The notes: generated from the sequence alone by a model not told the origin. DNA of 64,000 nt from JAEUQQ01 sp963697285 (GCA_963697285.1 CAVONI010000011.1:1116001-1180000), one strand, 5' to 3'. Counted from the stretch's first letter, positions 41,371-54,148 are shown. Made by a program: numbers and translations.

Positions 41371-41826
41371 CAGCGGCGCGCTTCAAGCGACTGATCAACT
41401 GGTATCCGCCCTACATGGGCGCCGGCATCCGCGTCACGCACGTCAGCGACGACTTTCGCCGCATCCGGGTCGAGATGCGCCTGCGGTGGTACAACCGGAA
41501 CTACGTTGGCACGCACTTCGGCGGCAGCCTCTTCGCGATGGCTGACCCGTTCCTCATGATCATGGCGATCCGCAACCTCGGGTCGCGACTACGTCGTCTG
41601 GGACAAGTCGGCCACGATCGAGTTCCTCGCGCCCGGACGAGGGACGGTCTCGGCGGAGTTCGTCCTCACAGAAGACGACATTGCCACAATGCGCGAGCAG
41701 ACCGCGACGGGTGAGCGATACCTGCCCCGCTTCGACGTGCACGTCACCGACGAGAGCGGAACGGTCGTGGCTCGCATCCACAAGGAACTCCACGTGCGCC
41801 GCAGGCGCAGCGCCACGGCAGCGTGA
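41367..41826 (+). CDS. Hotdog/DUF4442-type thioesterase-like protein, one frame break
   Basis: A 152-residue protein after repair, resembling DUF4442 of the hotdog thioesterase superfamily (YiiD-like). Start is MTAARFKRLINWYPPYMGAGI; the core includes RWYNRNYVGTHFGGSLFAMADP and, after repair, DYVVWDKSATIEFLAPGRG. The change lies in the ggg at 41580-41582, one extra base. It overlaps lon by 4 nt and its TGA overlaps the GTG of the next gene. Acyl-CoA or acyl-ACP thioesterase activity is possible but unproven for DUF4442. Confidence 0.7.
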
Positions 41827-42962
41827 GCGCGCAAGCCGACCTCGTCGTCTACGTCTCCGGACATGGCTTCGGCCATGCGTCGCGCGACATCGAGGTCGTC
41901 AACGCCATCCTCGAGCGTCGCCCCGAGCTGCACGTCCAGGTGCGGACCTACGCGGCACGCTGGCTGTTCGATCTCACCGTGCGTGGACAGATCGACTACC
42001 GGCATGTGGCATGCGACACCGGCGTCGTCCAGGTCGACAGCCTGAGGCCCGATCTCGAGGCGACGGTCAGCCTCGCGCGCGACTTCTACGCGACCATCGA
42101 CGCGCGCGTCGCTGACGAGGCCGAGGCGCTTCGCCGCTCGGGCGCGAGGCTGGTGCTCGCGGACCTCCCACCGCTTGCGTTCGCGGCGGCACATCGCGCG
42201 GGAGTGCCGTCGGTGGCCATCGGCAACTTCACGTGGGACTGGATCTACGACGGGTACCAGCGCCTGCTCGGTGACGCTGCGTGGATTCCCGGGTGGATGC
42301 GTGGTGCGCACGGCCTTGCCGCCGAGGCGTGGCGATTGCCCATGCACGGAGGATTCGGAGGATTCACCACCATCCGTGACCTGCCCTTCGTGGCACGCCA
42401 CTCGCGCCGCGATCGCGACGGACTGCGTCACCGTCTCGGACTGCGCCCCGGGGCAATCGGCGTTCTCGTCTCGTTCGGGGGCTTTGGCCTCGACGCCGGT
42501 GGCGTCGCACCGCTGCGTCAACTCGACGGCTGCGACATCCTCATGGCCGACAGTTCGGTGGCCTCGCTCCGTGCCGGGGGGGCGCATCAGCCCGTCGTCA
42601 CGCGCGACGGCAACCTGCTGACCATCGACGAGCACACCTGGTATGCCGAGGGGTATCGCTACGAAGACATCGTCCGGGCGGCAGACGTCGTGGTGACCAA
42701 GCCGGGCTACGGCATCATCGCCGAGTGCGTTGCGAACGACACCGCGATCGTCTACACGTCGCGGGGCGAGTTTGCCGAATACGACGTGCTGGTCGAGGCC
42801 CTGGGCCGGCATGCGCGGTCGGCCTTCGTCTCGAACGCCGACCTCCTGGCCGGGCGTTGGGCCGACGCCATTCACACGGTCCTGGCGCAAGCGCCGCCGG
42901 CGCGCACGATTCCCACCAACGGTGCTGACATCGCCGCCGAGTGGGCAATCGCCCGTCTATGA
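41823..42962 (+). CDS. MurG-like GT-B glycosyltransferase
   Basis: A 379-residue protein. The N-terminal YVSGHGFGHASRDIEVVNAI resembles the nucleotide-sugar-independent acceptor motif of GT28/MurG and the N-terminal half of plant L-arabinokinase. The C-terminal half has VLVSFGGFGL and the donor-binding VVTKPGYGIIAE near 295-306, then YTSRGEFAEYDVLVEAL. Start is the GTG overlapping the thioesterase stop (GTGA). Function as a glycosyltransferase is likely; acceptor unknown. It ends 12 bp from a convergent methyltransferase gene. Confidence 0.75.
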   Translation: MSAQADLVVYVSGHGFGHASRDIEVVNAILERRPELHVQVRTYAARWLFDLTVRGQIDYRHVACDTGVVQVDSLRPDLEATVSLARDFYATIDARVADEAEALRRSGARLVLADLPPLAFAAAHRAGVPSVAIGNFTWDWIYDGYQRLLGDAAWIPGWMRGAHGLAAEAWRLPMHGGFGGFTTIRDLPFVARHSRRDRDGLRHRLGLRPGAIGVLVSFGGFGLDAGGVAPLRQLDGCDILMADSSVASLRAGGAHQPVVTRDGNLLTIDEHTWYAEGYRYEDIVRAADVVVTKPGYGIIAECVANDTAIVYTSRGEFAEYDVLVEALGRHARSAFVSNADLLAGRWADAIHTVLAQAPPARTIPTNGADIAAEWAIARL

Positions 42963-42973
42963 CTCGGGCTGCC

Positions 42974-43669
42974 CTACTTGACGCAGGTGACCAGTGACCA
43001 GATGCGCGGGATGTTGACCTTCTCGATCGACACCGGCGTGAGCTCGGCCTGCGCCAGGAAGGCCGGCAGGTCGAGGTCGGCCTTGAAGCCGATGTGGATG
43101 GTCATGGGCGAGATGAGGCGTTCGGCGCGCGACAGGACGGCGTTCGGGCTGCGGAAGTGATTCAGGAAGATGATCCGCCCGCCCTTCTTGCAGACGCGGC
43201 TCATCTCGCGCGCGACCTTGACGGGGTCCGGCACGACACTGATGAGGTAGGGCGCGTAGACGATGTCGAACGACTCGTTGTCGAATGACATGTTCGCCGC
43301 ATCCATGGCCATCAGCCGGACGTTGCGGATGTCCTTGCGTTCGATCCGCTCACTCGCCTTCTCGAGCATCGAGTGCGAGAGGTCGATGCCGACCACGTGG
43401 CAGTCGCGCGGATAGAGCGAGGCGTTGATGCCCGTCCCGACGCCGACTTCCAGGACATGGGCCCCAGGCCGGACGGCCATCCGCTGAATCGCCTGGACCC
43501 GCCCGGGATGCAGGGTTGGGCCGAAGGTGAAGTCGTATACCTTCGCCAACTTCCCGTAGACGTGCTCGACGAAGTCATTCTCGACCGCGGTCACCGACAG
43601 TGCACGGGTAGCGGCGTCAGACGTGGCGACGATGTGCTCGTCCCGAGGTGCCCGATCAAAAAGTCCCAT
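42974..43669 (-). CDS. Class I SAM methyltransferase, phospholipid methyltransferase-like
   Basis: A 231-residue cytosolic methyltransferase. The SAM site VLEVGVGTGIN is near 70-80, with IDLSHSMLEKA and MDAANMSFDNESFD further on. The whole resembles PmtA-type phosphatidylethanolamine N-methyltransferases (HVYGKLAKVYDFTFGP). ATG 43669 starts MGLFDRAPRDEH. The 111-bp gap to the metH/metF stop contains nothing recognised. Substrate assignment is tentative. Confidence 0.78.
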   Translation of the reverse strand: MGLFDRAPRDEHIVATSDAATRALSVTAVENDFVEHVYGKLAKVYDFTFGPTLHPGRVQAIQRMAVRPGAHVLEVGVGTGINASLYPRDCHVVGIDLSHSMLEKASERIERKDIRNVRLMAMDAANMSFDNESFDIVYAPYLISVVPDPVKVAREMSRVCKKGGRIIFLNHFRSPNAVLSRAERLISPMTIHIGFKADLDLPAFLAQAELTPVSIEKVNIPRIWSLVTCVK

Positions 43670-43780
43670 TGAGCGAGTCTACTCCACAAGGATGGCTGAA
43701 AGCGTTGGCGACTATACCTTGACAGCGAAGGCGCGGCAAGCGACGGAGATCCGGCAGCTCCGGGGCACGGCCACGGAGGG

Positions 43781-45604
43781 TCATGCCAGATCGTGCACCG
43801 CAAGCGCCGCTGGCAGGCGGGTCGGGGCAACCGCGACCTGCAGTCCCTGCACCAACGGGCGCACGGCCGCGGCCAATTCCCTTGCGATCGCGATACCCTC
43901 GGCCTCGACGCGGCCGTCGCGCTCGGCGGCCTCGAGCCTCGCGAGAATGGGGGCCGGCACGCGCACGCCCGGCACCTCGTTGGCCAGGAACTCGGCGTGC
44001 CTGAGCGACTCGAGCGGCCGCACGACCGCGATGACGGGCACCGTCACGTCGGCAGTACGTGCGAGAAAGGCGACCAGGTCATCGGCCGAGAACAGCGGAT
44101 GGGTCACCACGAACTCCGCGCCGGCCTCGAGCTTGTAGCGGTAGCGGCGAATCTCCTCGTCGAGGTTGATCGCCGTCGGGTTGACTGCCACGCCAAGGTG
44201 GAACGCGGTGGGCGCAATGGGCTGGCCGCCAACGTCGCTCCCGTGATTCAGCCGGGTGACGACGTTGGTGAGGCCGATCGAGTCCACGTCGAACACCAGG
44301 GTCGCGTCCTGATACTCGCCGACGCGTTGCGGATCGCCGGTCGTGAGCAGGAGGTTCCTGATCCCCATCGCATGCGCGCCGAGCAGGTCCGACTGCATGC
44401 CCAGCAGGCGGTGGTCACGGCAGGTGTAGTTGAGCAGCGTCTCGAGGCCGGTCTGCTGTTCCACGAGCACGGCCAGAGACAGCCCGCTCATGCGCGTCCC
44501 GGTCTTGGCGTCTGACACCTGCAGGACGTCGATCCCGTGGATTCGCAGGCGCTTCGCCTCGGCGACGACCTCGGCGCCCTGGTGGCCCCTGGGAGGCGTC
44601 GTCGCGATCGAGCGAACGAAGTGGCCGTTGGCCAGCAGGTGCGCGAAGCGCGACTTCTCGGCCCGGGGGACCGGGGGCACCTCGGAACGCGCCGCCACCG
44701 GGGCCGCGGCGCGTGCGCGCGACGAGGTGGCCGCGGCCGCCTGCACGGCGATGCGAATCTGCCGGATGTGGTCGGGCGTGGTGCCGCAACAGCCGCCGAC
44801 CAGTTTCACGCCGTTGGCGACGAAGCGCCTTGCATACGACGCCATGTATTCGGGCGAGCTGAGGTAGATGTTGCGGCCTTCGACATCGCGGGGGCGGCCC
44901 GCGTTCGGCTGGGCCGACAGCCGTGCCTCGATGACGCCGCTCATGCGCTCGATCGTCTCGAGCATTGCGGCAGGGCCGACGCTGCAGTTGACGCCCACCA
45001 CGTCGGCCCCGAACGCTTCGATCTGGGGCGCAAACGTCTCGGGCGGCGTGCCGTCGAGGCTGTTGCCGTCGTCCTCGGTGGTGATCTGCGCCACCACGGG
45101 GAGCGCACACACCGCCTTCACCGCACGGATGGCCGCGCCGAGTTCGTTGAGGTCGCGAAACGTCTCGAGCACGAACACGTCGACGCCACCCTCGACGAGC
45201 GCCTGGGCCTGCTCGCGAAACCACGCTTCGGCCTCGTCGAGACCGGTCTTCCCCCACGGTTCGACGCGGATGCCCAACGGCCCGATTGCGCCGGCCACGT
45301 AGGCCGTGTCGCGGGCCGCCTGGCGGGCGATGCGCACGCCGGCGATGTTGATCTCGGCGAGGCGATCGGCCAGGCCGAAGGCCGCCAGCTTTACGCGGTT
45401 GGCGCCGAACGTGTTCGTCTCGAGCACGTCTGCACCCGCCCGGACGTACCCCTGGTGCACCTCGGCGACTACGTCAGGACGGGTGAGGTTGAGCTCGTCG
45501 AACGAGCGATTGAGGAAGATGCCCTTGCTGTAGAGCATCGTGCCCATCGCCCCGTCGCATACGAGCACGCGACGGTCGATGGCGTCGAGAAACGACTCGG
45601 TCAC
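43781..45604 (-). CDS. Bifunctional homocysteine S-methyltransferase / methylenetetrahydrofolate reductase
   Basis: A 607-residue fusion (YitJ-type). The N-terminal Zn-dependent homocysteine methyltransferase domain has DGAMGTMLYSKG near 14-25, GVNCSVGP and LVGGCCGTTPDHI. The C-terminal half is a methylenetetrahydrofolate reductase barrel (RGHQGAEVVAEAKRL, LNYTCRDHRLLGMQSDLLGAH, LLTTGDP). It makes methionine and 5-methyl-THF. GTG 45604 is chosen because it begins VTESFLDAIDRRVLVCDGAMG at the domain start; upstream reading overlaps the nuoI gene and is artefactual. It follows nuoI by 11 bp. Confidence 0.9.
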   Translation of the reverse strand: MTESFLDAIDRRVLVCDGAMGTMLYSKGIFLNRSFDELNLTRPDVVAEVHQGYVRAGADVLETNTFGANRVKLAAFGLADRLAEINIAGVRIARQAARDTAYVAGAIGPLGIRVEPWGKTGLDEAEAWFREQAQALVEGGVDVFVLETFRDLNELGAAIRAVKAVCALPVVAQITTEDDGNSLDGTPPETFAPQIEAFGADVVGVNCSVGPAAMLETIERMSGVIEARLSAQPNAGRPRDVEGRNIYLSSPEYMASYARRFVANGVKLVGGCCGTTPDHIRQIRIAVQAAAATSSRARAAAPVAARSEVPPVPRAEKSRFAHLLANGHFVRSIATTPPRGHQGAEVVAEAKRLRIHGIDVLQVSDAKTGTRMSGLSLAVLVEQQTGLETLLNYTCRDHRLLGMQSDLLGAHAMGIRNLLLTTGDPQRVGEYQDATLVFDVDSIGLTNVVTRLNHGSDVGGQPIAPTAFHLGVAVNPTAINLDEEIRRYRYKLEAGAEFVVTHPLFSADDLVAFLARTADVTVPVIAVVRPLESLRHAEFLANEVPGVRVPAPILARLEAAERDGRVEAEGIAIARELAAAVRPLVQGLQVAVAPTRLPAALAVHDLA

Positions 45605-45615
45605 TGGGGATCCGG

Positions 45616-46068
45616 TCAGCGCGACGCGCTGGCGCCTCCCGCCTGCGCGCCGGCCACCATCGGCACGAGCAGGTCGGTCTTGTCCCAGATGAAGTCCTGC
45701 TTCGAGTACACGGCCAGCTCGTAGTCCTTGCCCATGAAGATCGCGGAGACCGGGCATGCCTCTTCGCAGTAGCCACAAAAGATGCAACGCGTCTTGTGGA
45801 TCTGGTAGACCTTGGCGTAGCGTGGTCCTGCCAGCACCGAACCGTCGTTCTCTGCCGGTTCGAGATAGATGGCATCGGCTGGGCAGGCGACGGCGCACAG
45901 TCCGCAGGCGACGCACTTCTCCAGCCCGCCCTCATCGCGCATCAGGACCTGTTTTCCGCGGAATTTCGGGAATACCGGTACCTTCTGGTCGGGGTAGTTC
46001 ACGGCGAGGTTCTTGCGAAACAAATGCTTGAACGTGGTGGCGAACCCCACGAGGAACGGCTTGATCAT
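45616..46068 (-). CDS. nuoI: NuoI-type 2[4Fe-4S] ferredoxin
   Basis: A 150-residue protein of the complex I NuoI family with two CxxCxxCxxxCP clusters (CVACGLCAVACP and CIFCGYCEEACP). ATG 46068 is chosen because GGAGG lies 8 nt upstream; alternatives at 46107 (ATG) and 46122 (TTG) lack such a site and would overlap the divergent kinase gene. No other nuo genes are in the window. It directly precedes the homocysteine methyltransferase/MTHFR gene by 11 bp, suggesting a shared transcript and possibly electron supply to the reductase. The latter is inference. Confidence 0.85.
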   Translation of the reverse strand: MIKPFLVGFATTFKHLFRKNLAVNYPDQKVPVFPKFRGKQVLMRDEGGLEKCVACGLCAVACPADAIYLEPAENDGSVLAGPRYAKVYQIHKTRCIFCGYCEEACPVSAIFMGKDYELAVYSKQDFIWDKTDLLVPMVAGAQAGGASASR

Positions 46069-46145
46069 CCAGCGAGCCTCCGAAACGTAGCGGCCATACG
46101 ATACCATTTTTGACGCATTCAACCGCCCAATCGCTCCAGCGCCCC

Positions 46146-47468
<1,323 letters not shown>

Positions 47469-47492
47469 ACGGCAGTCATCCGCCCAGCGCGT

Positions 47493-48335
47493 GTGAGCAC
47501 CGTGACTGAGATCGCTGCCCTGCGTGTGATTGTCGTCGACGACGAGCGGTTGGCGCGCGACGAACTGGCGTACCTCCTCGGCCAGTTGCCGGACGTCGAA
47601 ATCGTCGGGCAGGCGGCCGACGGCGTCGAAGCCCTCGGGCTCGTGGAGGACCTCGAACCCGACGTGCTGTTCCTCGACGTCCAGATGCCGGGCTTGAGCG
47701 GCTTCGAAACCGCGCGCCGGATCATCGGTCGCCCAGAGTCTCCGGAGATCGTGTTCGTGACCGCCTTCGACCAGTACGCGGTTGACGCCTTCGCGGTCGA
47801 TGCCGTCGATTACCTGCTGAAACCCGTGGAACCTGGCCGTCTCGAGCAGACGGTCGATCGGGCCCGTCGCCGGGTGCAGGCCCGCCGCGACGAGACGCTC
47901 CAATCGGCAGTCTCGGCCCCGCCGGGAGGGTCGGGCCATCGTCTCAACGACGCCGATCTGGAGCGGATCGTCCAGTTGGTGGCGGAACGGCAGGCCCGCC
48001 GCGATCGTCTTGCGTTGAAGGTCGGTGAGCGCTTGATGCTCGTTCACGCCGACGAAATCCTCCACGCATCGCTGGCTGGGGATACAATAACGGTCGTCAC
48101 GGGGCAACTGACGGGGGTCGCCCACTACCGGACTCTCGACGAGCTGCAAGCGCACCTGGATCCCACCGTGTTCTGGAGGGTTCACCGGTCGCATCTCGTG
48201 AACATCAACAAAATCAAGGAGATCGTCCCCTGGTTCAGCCGGAATTTCCTCCTGCGAATGAAAGACGCGAAGGCGACGGAGATCCCCGTGAGCCGCGCGC
48301 AGACGAAGCGGCTTCGCGACTACCTGAAGCTGTAG
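47493..48335 (+). CDS. LytTR-type response regulator
   Basis: A 280-residue regulator. The receiver domain has the acidic pair in VIVVDDERL, the phospho-Asp in DVLFLDVQMPGLSG, and Lys in DYLLKPVEPG. A linker rich in Ala/Gln follows, then a LytTR DNA-binding domain ending in FWRVHRSHLVNINKI. Cognate of the preceding kinase. GTG 47493 start leaves the receiver strand at about residue 11. LytTR regulators bind paired direct-repeat sites. Confidence 0.9.
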   Translation: MSTVTEIAALRVIVVDDERLARDELAYLLGQLPDVEIVGQAADGVEALGLVEDLEPDVLFLDVQMPGLSGFETARRIIGRPESPEIVFVTAFDQYAVDAFAVDAVDYLLKPVEPGRLEQTVDRARRRVQARRDETLQSAVSAPPGGSGHRLNDADLERIVQLVAERQARRDRLALKVGERLMLVHADEILHASLAGDTITVVTGQLTGVAHYRTLDELQAHLDPTVFWRVHRSHLVNINKIKEIVPWFSRNFLLRMKDAKATEIPVSRAQTKRLRDYLKL

Positions 48336-48442
48336 CTGACTCGCCTGCGGCCCCTTCCGTCGACGCCGTTCACCTGGACGCCGCGGCTGCCGCCGACGAC
48401 CGACCCGAGGTTTACGCGCCTCTCGGACTGGACCCGCAGCCC

Positions 48443-49156
48443 GTGCTGGCTGCGGCAGACGGGCCTGTGGCCATCGGGCTTCCGCCCGTGCCCCCGGCGC
48501 CGCAGGCGGCGGCTCGCCCGAAGCGGGAGCCCATCACCGTCCAGCACGTCGTCGACGAGCTCGTGGCGTGGGCCAAGACGCTGGCATCGGCCGCCGTGTA
48601 TGCCACGCTCATCGTGACGTTCGGCTTCCAGGTCGCGCGGGTCGAGGGCCAGAGCATGGCGCCGACGCTGATCGATCAGGACCGCCTCATCGTCAACAAG
48701 TTCACGTACCAGGTCGGCGCGCCCCGGCGCGGCGACATCGTGATGCTCTACTTTCCGCGCAACCCCGACAAGTCTTACGTCAAGCGCGTCATCGCTGAAG
48801 AGGGCGACACCGTCCAGATCATCGACGGCAAGGTCTTCGTCAACGGAACGCCCATGAACGACGAATTCATCCCGCCGGAGTACCGGAGCCACGAAGACTG
48901 GCCGAACTCGCAACGTCCCGAGTACTGGACCGGCGAGGTCATCCAGGTGATGCGTGGCGAGCGGATGTCGCTCGAAATCGCCGGCTGCCGCCCTGGGGAA
49001 TCGTGCGTGATTCCCGACGGCTACTACTTCGTGATGGGTGACCACCGGAACAGCAGTTCCGACAGCCGCGAGTGGGGCCTCGTGCCGAAGAAGTACATCA
49101 TCGGCAAGGTCCAGGTCCGCTGGTGGCCCCTGCCGAAAGCCCGCATGTTCGAGTAG
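48443..49156 (+). CDS. lepB: Signal peptidase I
   Basis: A 237-residue inner-membrane protease that removes Sec signal peptides. A hydrophobic helix at about 47-64 precedes the catalytic Ser71 in GQSMAPT. Lys114 is in SYVKRVIAEEGD, completing the Ser-Lys dyad. The box VMGDHRNSSSDSREWG follows. GTG 48443 is used; the open reading upstream lacks other start codons with good ribosome sites, so the N-terminus is provisional. The stop codon TAG is part of a GC palindrome copy (49157-49201). Confidence 0.92.
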   Translation: MLAAADGPVAIGLPPVPPAPQAAARPKREPITVQHVVDELVAWAKTLASAAVYATLIVTFGFQVARVEGQSMAPTLIDQDRLIVNKFTYQVGAPRRGDIVMLYFPRNPDKSYVKRVIAEEGDTVQIIDGKVFVNGTPMNDEFIPPEYRSHEDWPNSQRPEYWTGEVIQVMRGERMSLEIAGCRPGESCVIPDGYYFVMGDHRNSSSDSREWGLVPKKYIIGKVQVRWWPLPKARMFE

Positions 49157-49201
49157 GGGCCGCGCCCCAGCCTGCCCTGAGCTTGCCGAAGGGCGCGGCC
49201 C
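49157..49201. repeat. Interspersed GC palindrome, split copy 2
   Basis: Arms gggccgcgcc (49157-49166) and ggcgcggccc (49192-49201) flank a spacer holding CCCTGAGCTTGCCGAAGGG, a separate short inverted repeat of the type often seen in intergenic repeats of other genomes. The TAG of lepB forms the start of this copy. Confidence 0.6.
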
Positions 49202-49254
49202 GCCCTCCCAACTCCAGTTCCGGAAAACACTCCGGGAGTTGTTTGCGCGGCGGG

Positions 49255-49743
49255 TCAGCGACGACGGTAGGCGCCGCTGCGACCGCCGTGCTTTTCGACC
49301 AGGCAGATATCGGAGATCACCATCTCGCGGTCCACGGCCTTGAGCATGTCGTAGATGGTGAGGGCCGCCGCCGACACGGCAACGAGCGCCTCCATCTCGA
49401 CGCCCGTCTGCGCCGTCGTCCCCACGGCGGCCGTGACGGTGTAGCCCGTGCGCGACGGGGCGATGGTCACCTCGACCCTCGACAGCGCCAGTTGGTGACA
49501 CAGTGGAATCAGGTCGGCCGTCCGCTTCGCGGCCATGATGCCCGCGACGCGTGCCACCTGCAGGGGGTCACCCTTCTTCACCGCACCTTGCCGCACCAGG
49601 CGGCGCGCCGCGGCCGACACGGTGACGTGACCGCGCGCGACGGCGTCGCGCGCGGTCACGTCCTTGCCGCTGACGTCGACCATGCGCGGGGCGCCGTCCT
49701 GGTCCACGTGCGTCAACACCGTCGCCGCTGCGCGTCTACGCAC
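49255..49743 (-). CDS. moaC: Cyclic pyranopterin monophosphate synthase MoaC
   Basis: A 162-residue MoaC forming cyclic pyranopterin monophosphate in molybdenum-cofactor synthesis. Motifs are RMVDVSGKDVTARDAVARG near 25-40, LIPLCHQLALS near 73-83, and TGVEMEALVAVSAAALTIYDMLKAVDR (shortened) with the catalytic Asp/Lys region. The start overlaps the rex stop by 8 nt; a GTG at 49719 is an alternative. No other moa genes are near. The 3' gap to 49156 contains the GC palindrome. Confidence 0.9.
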   Translation of the reverse strand: MRRRAAATVLTHVDQDGAPRMVDVSGKDVTARDAVARGHVTVSAAARRLVRQGAVKKGDPLQVARVAGIMAAKRTADLIPLCHQLALSRVEVTIAPSRTGYTVTAAVGTTAQTGVEMEALVAVSAAALTIYDMLKAVDREMVISDICLVEKHGGRSGAYRRR

Positions 49744-50404
49744 CTGGGCCTCCCCGCTGCGTCAGGAAGAACGACAGGCTCTCGAGCGACACGCTGAGGT
49801 CCACGTTCTTCAGTTTCACGTGCTCGGGAACGCGGAGGTTGCCGCGGGCGAAATTGAGCACGGCGCGGACGCCCGTGGCCACGACCTCGTCGACCACTGC
49901 CTGGGCCGCATCGCGGGGCACCGCAATGACGCCGATGTCGATCTGTTCGCGTTCGACGATCTGCGCCAGGTCGCGCATGTGCCTGACGACGACCCCGCCC
50001 TTCGAGCAGGTCCCGACCTTGTCGTCGGCGGAGTCGAGCATCGCCACGACATCGAAGCCCTCGGCACGGAAGCCTGGGTAGTCGGCCAGCGCCAACCCCA
50101 GGTTGCCGGCCCCGATGATGACCACCTTGATGTTCCGGTCGAGGCCGAGGATCTCCTTGATGTGACGCTTGAGATCCTTGACGTAGTAGCCCACGCCGCG
50201 CACGCCGAACTCGCCGAAGTAGGCCAGATCCTTGCGCACCAGCGCCGCGTTGAGCTGGCATTGCTCGGCAAGCCCGCGTGATGAGACCGTGCGGATCCCC
50301 TGGGCCTCGAGGCCGTCGAGGCATCTGAGGTACAACGAGAGGCGCGCCGTGGTGAACTCGGAGACTTGCTCGGAGGGCTGCCTGGGACGGGTCGATTCGG
50401 TCAC
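49736..50404 (-). CDS. rex: Redox-sensing transcriptional repressor Rex
   Basis: A 222-residue NADH/NAD+-sensing repressor. N-terminal winged helix (about 5-80; RTVSSRGLAEQCQLN, VRKDLAYFGEFG) then a Rossmann domain with VIIGAGNLGLALADYP. GTG 50404 is chosen because AGGGGG lies about 5 nt upstream and the domain starts there; a longer reading overlaps the opposite gene's start. Rex represses genes for respiration and fermentation when NADH is low. Divergent from the OPT transporter, 49 bp apart. Confidence 0.91.
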   Translation of the reverse strand: MTESTRPRQPSEQVSEFTTARLSLYLRCLDGLEAQGIRTVSSRGLAEQCQLNAALVRKDLAYFGEFGVRGVGYYVKDLKRHIKEILGLDRNIKVVIIGAGNLGLALADYPGFRAEGFDVVAMLDSADDKVGTCSKGGVVVRHMRDLAQIVEREQIDIGVIAVPRDAAQAVVDEVVATGVRAVLNFARGNLRVPEHVKLKNVDLSVSLESLSFFLTQRGGPGA

Positions 50405-50453
50405 GAGTCCCCCTGATTCTAGCGCAGGCCGCTTCGGTGTAACATGCGCGGCC

Positions 50454-52437
<1,984 letters not shown>

Positions 52438-52451
<14 letters not shown>

Positions 52452-53604
52452 CACCGCCCTGGCCGTGCTGGCGCTCGTCTTCGTGACGGGCGCCAGCCAC
52501 CCGCCTGCGAGCGCGCAACCGCGGGGCGCCCAGGCCCCGACGCGCAAGGCCACCACCCTCGACGCACTGATCAACTATCCGGCGTTCTTCCACACGCAAG
52601 CCGTCCGCGTGCGCGGCACCGTTGCCCGGCGAGGCTCGGTGACGGTGCTGAGTGCGCGCGACCGAGACGTCCTTATGGCGGGACGCGTGGCCGATGCCGC
52701 CGGCGAGGGCAGCACCACCGTCGAGGTCTCGGCCATGTTCCTCGACGTCGGCCGCCTCGAGGCCACCGACCCGCGCCTGGCCGACGTCGATGCCAGCCGC
52801 CTGGCGCAGGCGCGGCTCGACAAGCCGTGGCCGGGCGTCGGTGAACTGCTGCTCCTCATCCCGACGCGGGTTGACGATGCCGCGACGTCCCCTGCGCCGT
52901 CGGTCAGGGCGCTCGCGCTCGATCCGCTGCGCTATCTCGACCAGAACGTCACGATTCGCGGCCGCTTCCGCGGGCGGAACCTGTTCGGCGATCAGCCGAA
53001 CGCCCCGGGCAGGAGCCGCGAGGAGTGGGTCCTGCAGGCCGCCGATGCCTCGGTCTGGGTGTCGGGCCGCAAGCCCAAGGGCGACGGATTCGAACTGGAC
53101 CCCGAGTCGCGCATCGACACGGGCAAGTGGCTCGAGGTCGCCGGGATGGTCCGCATCGAACGCGGCCTCGTCTTCCTCGAGGCCACCGCCGTCCGTACGG
53201 CACCGCCCCCCGACGACCTTGGCCCGTCTGAACCAGTGGTCCGCGTGCCGACGCGCGGCCCTGCCCCGGAGGTCGTCTTCTCGACTCCCACGGATGGCGA
53301 GACCGAGGTCGAGCCCACCACCCGCGTGCGCATCCAGTTCTCGCGCGACCTGAACAAGGACACCATCGCGCAGCACGTCAGGGTGTCGTATGCCGGAGGC
53401 GCGCCGGTGGCGAGCGGCGAGCCCGCACCTCCGGCCATCCCGGTCACGGCAACGTATCTCGAGGGCGCTCGCGTGCTGGAGCTTCGGTTTCCCGAGGGAC
53501 TCGAGCGGTTCCGCACCGTGAAGGTGGAATTGACCGCCGACATCCTCGCGACCGACGGCGCGGCGCTGGTGCCTTACGCCTTCACGTTCACGCTCGGGGG
53601 CTGA
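52438..53604 (+). CDS. Secreted protein with Ig-like domain
   Basis: A 388-residue exported protein of unknown role. The N-terminus is a signal peptide (MWRRNTALAVLALVFVTGAS). Two OB-like beta segments repeat (VRVRGTVARRGSVTVL and VTIRGRFRGRNLFG). A C-terminal bacterial Ig-like domain has VVFSTPTDGETEVEPTTRVRIQF. The ATG lies within the last OPT codons (14-nt overlap), so translation is coupled; it may work with that transporter. A hairpin follows the stop. Confidence 0.7.
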
Positions 53605-53629
53605 GGCCTGCGTCGGCAGGTGCTGATGT

Positions 53630-53657
53630 GGTCGGGCGATGGCCACATCGTCCGACC
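53630..53657 (+). terminator. Hairpin downstream of Ig-like gene
   Basis: A 12-bp stem (one G:U) with loop gcca: ggtcgggcgatg (53630-53641) and catcgtccgacc (53646-53657), 25 bp after the stop at 53604. Weak T-run (ATTTACC). Probably a transcription terminator. The rest of the 53605-53898 gap shows no gene. Confidence 0.5.
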
Positions 53658-53898
53658 GCCATTTACCTCACCGTTCCTGGGCAGGCCGAGCCTGTCACGA
53701 CGGTAACGCCGACGGCCCCCCCCGCGGGCGTGTCACGTGTCTCATGTGCCGTAGTGCACAGACACTCACCGCCGCACGCGACATGATGGTCACGTCCTGT
53801 CGAACAGGTGGGCGCCGGGACCCGCTGATCGGCATCAGGCGGAAGCACACCTGATCGCATCCCCACCTCTCGGAAACGTACCTGCTGGAGTGACTCTC

Positions 53899-54075
53899 AT
53901 GATCCAACTGCTGTTCCTGCTCGTGGTGGTCGGCGTCGTCCTGTACCTGATCAACACCTATGTGCCGATGGCGGCCCCGATCAAGACCATCCTCAACGTG
54001 GTCGTCGTGCTTGGCGTCTGCCTCATGGTGTTGCGCGCCGCCGGCCTCGTGCCTGCGTCGTTTGGTCGCCTGTGA
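53899..54075 (+). CDS. Thivi_2564-family small membrane protein
   Basis: A 58-residue protein with two hydrophobic helices (about 4-21 and 33-50) joined by IKTILNVVVVLG, the hallmark of the Thivi_2564 family. ATG 53899 with GGAG 8 nt upstream is preferred over GTG 53890. Function is unknown; such peptides accompany stress genes in soil bacteria. It is 73 bp before the ADH gene. Confidence 0.75.
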   Translation: MIQLLFLLVVVGVVLYLINTYVPMAAPIKTILNVVVVLGVCLMVLRAAGLVPASFGRL

Positions 54076-54148
54076 CGGGTGCACCCGCTGCCGGCGCGGG
54101 CACTGACGTCGGACCCGTCGAGCAAGCACGACAATGAAGGAGCCGCAC

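Noticed and set aside
43719..43724. TTGACA as a -35 element
   Set aside because: No -10 hexamer at suitable distance on that strand.
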